DNA of 17,237 nt, from positions 1 through 17,237 of the forward strand of contig CANQUY010000022.1 of the NCBI GenBank assembly GCA_947627125.1, read 5' to 3'. Below the pieces are notes generated by a model. That model was not told the origin of the DNA and made no database searches. It was given only the letters and a program-made list of their open reading frames with translations. This document shows, in pieces, positions 1-6,261 of this stretch. Origin of the DNA: an uncultured Clostridia bacterium (lineage in GTDB: Bacteria; Bacillota; Clostridia; Christensenellales; Borkfalkiaceae). How positions within the stretch are numbered: the stretch's first letter is position 1; each line of letters begins with the position of its first letter. A program made the translations under genes and the position numbers.

Positions 1-1193
1 GGCGCGTGAACGGCGTATTCCACGGGGTCGGGCGTATAGAACCGCGGCTCCGAGGGGCCGTTCTTTAAGGGAGAAATATCGAACTGCAGCTCCTTTTTTG
101 CCTCTTCATAGGTCATTGTCTTTTCTGAAACGGGCGCAGCGGGCATCTCGGGGAGCGGTTTCTCGGCCGTCCTTTCTTCCCCGCTCTCCTGATAGCCGAC
201 AAGATACTCCACCGCCCTCGAATTGCCGTCGAGCACGGAGGACAGGACGGAATACACGCTGCCGTAGATAATTTGATTGTCCTGAAAGCGGACGTCGGCC
301 TTGTTGGGGTGAACGTTGACGTCCACGATCTCCTTGGGCAGATCCAAAAAGAGCACATAAAACGGATATTGACGCTTCATGAGATAGGCCGCATAGGCAT
401 TCGTGACGGCAGAGCCGACCGTCTGGTTCACGACATAGCGGCCGTTCACAAAGAGGCTCTGGTACGTCCTGTTCGGCTTGGAGAAATTTCTGTCCCCGAT
501 GAAGCCGTGGAGAAGGATCCCGTGCTTATCGGCGGAGATCTCGAGGCAATGATCGAGCGTGGAAGCTCCGTAGACGACCGCAATGGCGGACGGAAGCCCC
601 TCGCCGAGGGAGCGGTACTTGAGTTTTCCGTTTGCCGTGTAGGTAAAAGATATCTCGGGACGGGAGAGAATGAAGCGGGCGATCATGTTGGTGACATCCG
701 TTTCCTCCTGACTGTCCGATTTCAAAAACTTGAGGCGGGCAGGCGTGTTGTAGAAGAGGTCGCAAACAGTGATCTCCGTGCCCCTTGCACCCGCCGAGGG
801 AAGAACTTTTCCCAAAACGCCACCTTCGCAGGCGAGAGAATGTGCCCCCGCGCCCGCATCGGAAACGATATTCATCTTGGAAACGGACGCAATGGACGCG
901 ATCGCCTCGCCGCGGAATCCGAGCGTGGAAACGGTGAAGAGGTCCTCTGCGTCCAATAGCTTGCTCGTTGCATGGGGATGATAGGCCCTGGGAAGGTCCT
1001 CTTCCGAAATGCCGCAGCCGTTATCGGAAATGCGGATCTTCTGCTTGCCGCCCCCCTCGATTTCGATACGGATCTCGGTCGCACCCGCGTCGATGGAGTT
1101 TTCAACGAGCTCCTTGACGACGGAATAGGGACGGTCAACGACTTCGCCCGCCGCGATACGGTTATAGACGTCGGGGGATAATATATTGATCAT
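1..1193 (-). CDS. mutL: DNA mismatch repair protein MutL, N-terminal part (C-terminus beyond window)
   Basis: MutL is the GHKL-family ATPase that couples MutS mismatch recognition to strand removal. The 397 visible codons are open to the window edge. They carry the N-terminal ATPase motifs: ELVENSIDAGA (general-base Glu at residue 31), SDNGCGI (D57-N58-G59), ATSKL (75-79) and LGFRGEA (91-97), then the S5-like domain ending in QSLFVNGRYV and VDVNVHPNKADVRF. The start ATG at 1193 has AAGGAGAA about 8 nt upstream and overlaps the mutS stop as ATGA, so the two are translationally coupled. The C-terminal dimerisation and endonuclease domain (DQHAxxER motif in many Firmicutes) would lie left of position 1 and cannot be judged. 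This gene is partial only because of the window edge; no frameshift is seen. Confidence 0.97.
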   Translation of the reverse strand, partial: MINILSPDVYNRIAAGEVVDRPYSVVKELVENSIDAGATEIRIEIEGGGKQKIRISDNGCGISEEDLPRAYHPHATSKLLDAEDLFTVSTLGFRGEAIASIASVSKMNIVSDAGAGAHSLACEGGVLGKVLPSAGARGTEITVCDLFYNTPARLKFLKSDSQEETDVTNMIARFILSRPEISFTYTANGKLKYRSLGEGLPSAIAVVYGASTLDHCLEISADKHGILLHGFIGDRNFSKPNRTYQSLFVNGRYVVNQTVGSAVTNAYAAYLMKRQYPFYVLFLDLPKEIVDVNVHPNKADVRFQDNQIIYGSVYSVLSSVLDGNSRAVEYLVGYQESGEERTAEKPLPEMPAAPVSEKTMTYEEAKKELQFDISPLKNGPSEPRFYTPDPVEYAVHA

Positions 1194-3745
1194 TTCAATT
1201 TCTCCTTCCACTCGGAAATGAGCGCAAGCGCCTGCATGGGCGTGATGAGATCGACATCGAGGCCGTTGAGTTCTTCCCTCAGATTTAACGTTTCTTCCTC
1301 ATCCGTTTCCTCGGCGGGGACCTCCTCTCGCGCCTTGTCCTTTCTTTCAAGCGTCTTTAAGATCGCCTTTGCACGCGAAGTCACTGCTTCGGGAACACCT
1401 GCGAGCGCGGCAACTTCCACGCCGAAGGAGCGGGACGCCCCGCCGCGCACGATCTTTCTCAAAAATACGATACTGCCCGCGATCTCCCGCACACTGATCT
1501 TATAGTTCTTGACTCCCTCGAGCTTGCCCTCGAGCTCAGTGAGTTCGTGATAGTGCGTCGCAAAGAGCGTCTTGGCGCGGACGTTCTGCGTCAGATATTC
1601 AATGACCGCCCACGCAATGGAGAGCCCGTCGAACGTGCTCGTTCCCCGCCCCACTTCGTCGAGAATGAGGAGGCTCTTCTCCGTCGCATTTCTCAAAATA
1701 TTGGCGACCTCCGTCATCTCCACCATGAAAGTGCTGCGGTCCAGAATGAGGTTATCGCTCGCGCCGATCCGCGTAAAGATCCTGTCTGTGAGCGGCACGA
1801 CGGCCCGCTTGGCGGGAACGAAACACCCCGTCTGCGCCATAAATACGATGAGGGCGGTCTGCCTGAGGTAGGTACTCTTACCGGCCATATTGGGCCCCGT
1901 CAGGATCATCGTGCGGTTCTCGCCGTTGTCGAGAAGGCAGTTGTTGGGGACGAAACGCTCCTTCGAGATCGCCTCAACGACGGGATGACGCCCCTCCTCT
2001 ATCTCGAGCGCGCCGCCCTCCGTGATCTGCGGACGGGTATATTTGTTCTCTTTTGCAATCGTCGCAAAGGAAACGAGGACGTCGAGTTCGGCAATCGCCT
2101 CTGCGATCTTCTGAAAGATGACGATATTTTTTGCAAGGATCTCGAGGAGTTCGTTGTAAAGGTGCTCTTCGAGCCGCTGGGATTGGTCGTCGCTCCCCAA
2201 GATCTTTGTTTCGAGCTCCTTGAGCTCTTCGCTGATGTACCGTTCGCCGTTCGCGACCGTCTGTTTTCTCGTGTAGGAATAGGGCACGCGGTCTTTGAAG
2301 CTGTTGCTGACTTCGATATAATATCCGAACACGCGGTTATAGCCGACCTTTAACGTCCTTATCCCCGTCCTTTCCCGCTCCCGCGCCTCAAGCTCTGCGA
2401 GAAGCGCCTTGCTCCTCGTCTTGACGTCGCGGAGAGCGTCGAGCTGTTCGTTGTAGCCCGCCCTGATATAGCTCCCCTCCTTCAGCGTCGTCGCATTCGG
2501 GTCGATCGCGCTGTCGATCAGGGCGCACATCTCCCGCGTATCCGCAAGCCGCGCCGCAATGGAGGAAAGGAGCGCGGAACCGAAACCGCTGAGCTGGAAT
2601 TTGATATTCGGAACGACCGCAAGGGAACAGGAGAGCGCGATACAGTCCTTCGGCTGCAAATTGCCGTTGGAGATGCGCCCCGTGAGGCGCTCGACGTCCC
2701 GCATGCCGCCGAGCATATCGGAGAGCCCCATTCTGACGACGCCCGCCTGAAAGAGCTCCTCCACCGCGTCCAGCCTCTGGTTGATCCGCGCAATGTTCTT
2801 GAGGGGATTCAACAGAATGGAAGAGAGTTTCCGCGCGCCCATGCCCGTCTTGGTCCTGTCGAGGAGCCAGAGCAGGGAGCCGAACTTCTTCCCGTCACCG
2901 TTGTTCTTTAAGATCTCAAGATTTCTCAGGGCGGTAGCGTCGAGCGTCATATAGTCCGAGGAATCGGCAAAGTGAAGTTGATTGATATTCTTGAGGGCAT
3001 GCTTCTGCGTTTCAAGCAGATAGGAGATGAGCGCACCCGCCGCGATCGTCGCCTCTTCCCGTCCGACAAGGCCGAGCGCATCCATCGACGCCACCGAAAA
3101 TTGCTCCCTCAAAGCCTTTTCGGCGCTTGCAAGATGAAAGGCATAGGGCAGATAACAGGAGATCGGCGGAAGCATTCCCCGCGTCACTTCTGCGCTGTCC
3201 TTCGTTTCCAAGAGGAAATCGTCGTTGCTGATGATCTCGGCAACGGAGAGATTTATCAAAACGGAGAAACACTTTTCGGCATTCGGAAATTCGCCGCAGC
3301 ACAGTTCCCCCGTCGTGATATCCGCCCATGCGAGGGCGTATTTCTCATTCTTTTTATAGGCGCAGGCTATGTAATTGTTCTTTTTTTCGTCGAGAAGGCT
3401 CTCCTCCGTCACAGTGCCCGCCGTGACGATACGGATAATGTCGCGGTCCACCATGCCCCTGCCCGCTTTCGGGTCGGAAAGCTGTTCGACGATCGCCACC
3501 TTCTCCCCCGCTTCCACAAGTTTCTGAATGTAGGCGTCCACGGCATGATAGGGAACGCCGCACATCGGCGCCCTCTCTTTGAGCCCGCAATCGCGGCCCG
3601 TGAGGGTCAGATCGAGGATCTTGCTCCCCTTTTCGGCGTCCTCAAAGAACAGTTCGTAAAAATCGCCCAGACGATAGAAGATCATGCAATCCGGATGCGC
3701 GTTTTTGACCTGTTGCCAATGTACCATCATCGGTGAAAGCGCCAT
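1190..3745 (-). CDS. mutS: DNA mismatch repair protein MutS
   Basis: Mismatch-recognition ATPase, 851 aa, the usual full length for MutS1. The N-terminal mismatch-binding Phe-x-Glu is present as GDFYELF (F29, E31). The connector and lever domains are continuous, with GYYIEVS (474-480) in the clamp/lever region. The ABC-type ATPase follows: Walker A TGPNMAGKST (616-625), STFMVEM (671-677) and Walker B with signature LLILDEVGRGTST (692-704). The start at 3745 is set by GGAGG about 8 nt upstream, which overlaps the miaB stop; the gap to miaB is 13 nt. The stop overlaps the mutL start. It sits in a minus-strand operon sir2-miaB-mutS-mutL; the mutS/mutL/mia grouping is common in Firmicutes. Nothing is missing from the catalytic set. 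Confidence 0.98.
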   Translation of the reverse strand: MALSPMMVHWQQVKNAHPDCMIFYRLGDFYELFFEDAEKGSKILDLTLTGRDCGLKERAPMCGVPYHAVDAYIQKLVEAGEKVAIVEQLSDPKAGRGMVDRDIIRIVTAGTVTEESLLDEKKNNYIACAYKKNEKYALAWADITTGELCCGEFPNAEKCFSVLINLSVAEIISNDDFLLETKDSAEVTRGMLPPISCYLPYAFHLASAEKALREQFSVASMDALGLVGREEATIAAGALISYLLETQKHALKNINQLHFADSSDYMTLDATALRNLEILKNNGDGKKFGSLLWLLDRTKTGMGARKLSSILLNPLKNIARINQRLDAVEELFQAGVVRMGLSDMLGGMRDVERLTGRISNGNLQPKDCIALSCSLAVVPNIKFQLSGFGSALLSSIAARLADTREMCALIDSAIDPNATTLKEGSYIRAGYNEQLDALRDVKTRSKALLAELEARERERTGIRTLKVGYNRVFGYYIEVSNSFKDRVPYSYTRKQTVANGERYISEELKELETKILGSDDQSQRLEEHLYNELLEILAKNIVIFQKIAEAIAELDVLVSFATIAKENKYTRPQITEGGALEIEEGRHPVVEAISKERFVPNNCLLDNGENRTMILTGPNMAGKSTYLRQTALIVFMAQTGCFVPAKRAVVPLTDRIFTRIGASDNLILDRSTFMVEMTEVANILRNATEKSLLILDEVGRGTSTFDGLSIAWAVIEYLTQNVRAKTLFATHYHELTELEGKLEGVKNYKISVREIAGSIVFLRKIVRGGASRSFGVEVAALAGVPEAVTSRAKAILKTLERKDKAREEVPAEETDEEETLNLREELNGLDVDLITPMQALALISEWKEKLK

Positions 3746-3758
3746 ATTTTTTCCTCCG

Positions 3759-5066
3759 TTATTTTACAATGCTTCCGTAAAGAGAAATGCCGTTCGCGCG
3801 CTCGACCTGAAGCGTCACAAATTTCCCGATCAGGCACTTTTCTCCCTCAAAATATCCCATTCTGCCGTATTCATCCCTGCCGAGATACAGCTTTTTCCTC
3901 TCGTCGTATCCTTCGCAGAGAATTTCACAGCTCTTACCGACATAGCCTGCGCTGATTTGTCGCGTCTGTTCATTGACGGCCTCGATGAGGCGGGAGAGCC
4001 TGTCCTTTGCGATCTCCTCGGGGATCTGCCCCTCCATCGCGGCGGCCTTGGTCCCCGTGCGAGGCGAGTAGATGAACATGAACGCCGAGGCAAATCCCGC
4101 CTCCTTCACGAGGGAGAGCGTTTCTTGGAATTCCTCCTCCGTTTCGGTGGGAAAGCCGACGATGATATCCGTCGTCACGGCGCAGTCGGGGATCTCCCGA
4201 CGAAGAAGCGCAATCTCCTCGAGGTATTTTTCGCGCGTGTAATGCCTGTTCATGAGGCTCAAGATGCGGTTTGAACCCGATTGCACGGGCAAATGGATGG
4301 AATTGCAGATCTTTTTGTGCTTTTTGATGACTTCCACAAGCTCTGCGGAAAAGTCCTTGGGATGGGAAGTCATGAAGCGGAGGCGGAAATCCCCCTCGAC
4401 GCCCGCGCACCTGTCGAGAAGTTCGGGGAAAGTGGTTCCGTCCCCGCCGCGGTAGGAATTGACGTTCTGCCCGAGGAGGGTGATCTCCTTATAGCCCTCC
4501 TTTGAAAGCGCTTCGACTTCCCGCACGACGTCATCCGCATTCCGCGAACGCTCCCTGCCACGCACATAGGGCACGATACAGTAGGAGCAGAAATTGTTGC
4601 AGCCGTACATGATATTGACCCATGCCCCGGGGTAGCCCGTGCGGACGGGCGTTATGTTGTCCTCCGTTTCCCCCCGTTCTTCTTTGAGAGAAAAGACCCG
4701 CTTCTTCTGCGCCCTCTTTTTATCGATGAGGTCGCCGAGTTCGTTCAAATTGTGCGTGCCGAAGAGAATATCGACGAAGGGAAATTTCTGCCGTATGAGC
4801 TCCGCTTTGCCCTTCTCCTGCGCCATGCACCCGCCGACGGCGATGATGAGGTCCTTTTTCTCCCGCTTGTGCTTTTTGAGCGCGCCGATATTGCCGAACG
4901 CGTGATTTTCGGCATTTTCGCGGATACAGCAGGTGTTGAATACGATGATATCGGCGTCGTCAATGTCCGCTTCCTCGGTGTAGCCCTTTTCCCTGAGAAT
5001 GCCGGCGATCTTCTCCGATTCGTGCAGATTCATCTGGCAGCCGTATGTGACGATGTGATATTTCAT
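3759..5066 (-). CDS. miaB: tRNA-2-methylthio-N6-dimethylallyladenosine synthase MiaB
   Basis: Radical-SAM methylthiotransferase that converts i6A37 to ms2i6A37 in tRNAs reading UNN codons. The protein is 435 aa. The N-terminal UPF0004 domain has the three auxiliary-cluster cysteines C10 (YGCQMN), C46 (FNTCCIRE) and C80 (GGCMAQ). The radical-SAM motif CNNFCSYC gives C156, C160 and C163, followed by IVPYVRGRERSR. A TRAM-like RNA-binding tail ends the protein. The reading frame is open 18 codons further upstream to 5120, but that would overlap sir2 by 58 bases. I chose the ATG at 5066 because it gives the family N-terminus (MKYHIVTYGCQMN), makes an ATGA overlap with the sir2 stop, and has a weak AAGG upstream. 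The YGCQMN and GRERSR signature favours MiaB over MtaB or RimO. Confidence 0.95.
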   Translation of the reverse strand: MKYHIVTYGCQMNLHESEKIAGILREKGYTEEADIDDADIIVFNTCCIRENAENHAFGNIGALKKHKREKKDLIIAVGGCMAQEKGKAELIRQKFPFVDILFGTHNLNELGDLIDKKRAQKKRVFSLKEERGETEDNITPVRTGYPGAWVNIMYGCNNFCSYCIVPYVRGRERSRNADDVVREVEALSKEGYKEITLLGQNVNSYRGGDGTTFPELLDRCAGVEGDFRLRFMTSHPKDFSAELVEVIKKHKKICNSIHLPVQSGSNRILSLMNRHYTREKYLEEIALLRREIPDCAVTTDIIVGFPTETEEEFQETLSLVKEAGFASAFMFIYSPRTGTKAAAMEGQIPEEIAKDRLSRLIEAVNEQTRQISAGYVGKSCEILCEGYDERKKLYLGRDEYGRMGYFEGEKCLIGKFVTLQVERANGISLYGSIVK

Positions 5067-5773
5067 ACCTTGATTTCCGATAAAATTTCTCCGACCTTGC
5101 CGTGCAGAACGAGGTCGCACTGACTGTCGAGCGGGGTGGGATCGCGGTTGATGAGGACGAGATCGTTCCCGCGGAAAAAGCTCACAAACCCCGCCGCAGG
5201 GTAGACGGTGAGGGACGTCCCCGCGACGATGAGCGTATCTGCCGCGGCAATGGCGCGGACCGCTCCCTGAACGGTGTCCTCATCGAGAGGCTCGCCGTAC
5301 AATACGACATCGGGTTTGATGAGCCCGCCGCAATCGCAGTGCGGGACCCCTTTCATCGCGGCGATCTGTTCCGCAGAATAGGTCTTTTTGCACTTCAGGC
5401 AGGTGTTTTTATGCACGGTGCCGTGCAGTTCAAAGACATTTTTGCTCCCTGCCTTTTGATGGAGCCCGTCAATGTTCTGTGTGACGACGGCGAGAAGTTT
5501 CCCGCTCTTTTCGAGTTCGGCGAGTTTTTTATGCGCGGCGTTCGGCTCCGCCCAAAGGGGCAGCATCTTGTCGCGGTAGAATTTGAAAAATTCCTCCGTA
5601 TGCGAGAAGAACCAATCGTGCGAGAGCATTGTTTCGGGAGAAACGGTGTATTTTTGACGGTAGAGCCCGTCCTCGGAGCGAAAATCGGGGATCCCGCTCT
5701 CCGTAGACACACCCGCCCCGCCGAAAAAGACGATCCTGCGGCTCTTATCGACAATTTCCTGTAAAGTTTTCAT
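5063..5773 (-). CDS. NAD-dependent protein deacylase, Sir2 (sirtuin) family, CobB-like
   Basis: A 236-aa bacterial sirtuin that removes acyl groups from lysines using NAD+. The NAD-binding motif GAGVSTESGIPDFR spans about 19-32, TQNIDGLH is at 98-105 and the catalytic His is H117 in ELHGTVH. Four zinc-type cysteines are present: C125, C128, C146 and C148 (CLKC then CDCGG), followed by KPDVVLYGE and GTSLTVYPAAG. It is the first gene of the miaB-mutS-mutL unit, joined to miaB by an ATGA overlap. The ATG at 5773 is the only methionine before the NAD motif. There is no Shine-Dalgarno sequence: a TATAAT box ends 9 nt before the ATG, so the mRNA is probably leaderless or nearly so. Whether it is a deacetylase or a desuccinylase cannot be settled; I see no clear Tyr/Arg pair diagnostic of desuccinylases. 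Confidence 0.95.
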   Translation of the reverse strand: MKTLQEIVDKSRRIVFFGGAGVSTESGIPDFRSEDGLYRQKYTVSPETMLSHDWFFSHTEEFFKFYRDKMLPLWAEPNAAHKKLAELEKSGKLLAVVTQNIDGLHQKAGSKNVFELHGTVHKNTCLKCKKTYSAEQIAAMKGVPHCDCGGLIKPDVVLYGEPLDEDTVQGAVRAIAAADTLIVAGTSLTVYPAAGFVSFFRGNDLVLINRDPTPLDSQCDLVLHGKVGEILSEIKV

Positions 5774-5781
5774 ACAGAGAT

Positions 5782-5810
5782 ATTATAACATAATTCAACG
5801 GCTTTTTCAA
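5782..5810 (-). promoter_or_regulatory. Sigma-A promoter of sir2-miaB-mutS-mutL, start-proximal
   Basis: On the minus strand, TTGAAA (5810-5805), a 17-nt spacer and TATAAT (5787-5782). The -10 box ends 9 nt before the sir2 ATG at 5773, placing the expected transcription start within about 0-3 nt of the start codon. The -35 box overlaps the stop codon of the upstream TIGR04076 gene. Confidence 0.75.
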
Positions 5811-6157
5811 TCATCTTTCAGGGGAAAATCACAAAAATTGCCCCGATCCGCCTCTTCGTCCGCTCCTTCCAAATAGAAACTGACGGGGCGGAATCCGTCG
5901 TTGCACGAGAGCATGGCGGATCTTCTGTTCTTCATCCAGCCGCCGTAAAAATCCCCTCCTCCCTTTAAAAGCTCCGTAACGAACGGGGAAAGGGTCTCCC
6001 ACGCGCTGTCGCAGAGCCCCGCGGGCTTGTTCGGCCCGTCCGCATAAAAGACCTGCCCCACCCGCATGTCGCAGGGGTGCGGAATGGGATTTTCGTACAG
6101 TTCACTCAAATCGGGATAGCAAGTCATTCTCATGACTGTGATCTTCACTCTTTTCAT
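5807..6157 (-). CDS. TIGR04076-family small protein, function unknown
   Basis: A 116-aa cytosolic protein with no signal peptide or membrane segment. I recognise the TIGR04076 pattern: MKRVKITVMRMTCYPDL at the N-terminus, a Cys-containing HPCDMRVGQVFY segment, GLCDSAWETL, and a C-terminal CNDGFRPVSFYLEG. The conserved cysteines suggest metal or thiol chemistry, but that is inference; the family has no established role that I know. The frame is open upstream to 6259, but the ATG at 6157 is preferred because AGGAGA lies about 6 nt upstream and the family N-terminus begins there. It has its own promoter (TATAAT 40 nt upstream), is divergent from the PBP gene and is 33 nt from sir2. Confidence 0.8.
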   Translation of the reverse strand: MKRVKITVMRMTCYPDLSELYENPIPHPCDMRVGQVFYADGPNKPAGLCDSAWETLSPFVTELLKGGGDFYGGWMKNRRSAMLSCNDGFRPVSFYLEGADEEADRGNFCDFPLKDD

Positions 6158-6196
6158 GAAATCTCCTCTCGCCGCATGCGGCCGTGATACGCTCCC

Positions 6197-6225
6197 ATTA
6201 TAGCACAGAAATCGCACGTCCGCAA
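6197..6225 (-). promoter_or_regulatory. Promoter of the TIGR04076 gene
   Basis: Minus strand: TTGCGG (6225-6220), a 17-nt spacer and TATAAT (6202-6197). It gives a leader of about 33 nt carrying a normal AGGAGA ribosome-binding site before the ATG at 6157. The -35 box is only a partial match. Confidence 0.6.
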
Positions 6226-6243
6226 CGCTTATTTTTTTTGCCT

Positions 6244-6258
6244 TGACACATACTGTCA
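6244..6258. promoter_or_regulatory. Inverted repeat TGACA-N5-TGTCA just before the PBP start
   Basis: TGACA (6244-6248), CATAC, TGTCA (6254-6258), ending 3 nt before the PBP ATG. Its size and position fit a repressor operator or a small mRNA hairpin masking the start. No Shine-Dalgarno sequence and no convincing -10/-35 pair are visible for the PBP gene in this 104-nt divergent region. The role is inferred from position only. Confidence 0.35.
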
Positions 6259-6261
6259 CAG

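Noticed and set aside
273..959. Plus-strand open frame of 228 aa
   Set aside because: It lies antisense to mutL, whose minus-strand frame is continuous and carries all ATPase motifs; the plus-strand product has no recognisable domain.
2972..3736. Plus-strand open frame of 254 aa (and another at 1547-2353)
   Set aside because: Both are mirror frames of mutS, typical of GC-rich third positions; no ribosome-binding site or domain supports them.
5067..5120. Upstream in-frame start for miaB (18 extra codons)
   Set aside because: It would overlap sir2 by 58 bases and adds a basic stretch not seen in the family; the ATG at 5066 gives the standard N-terminus.
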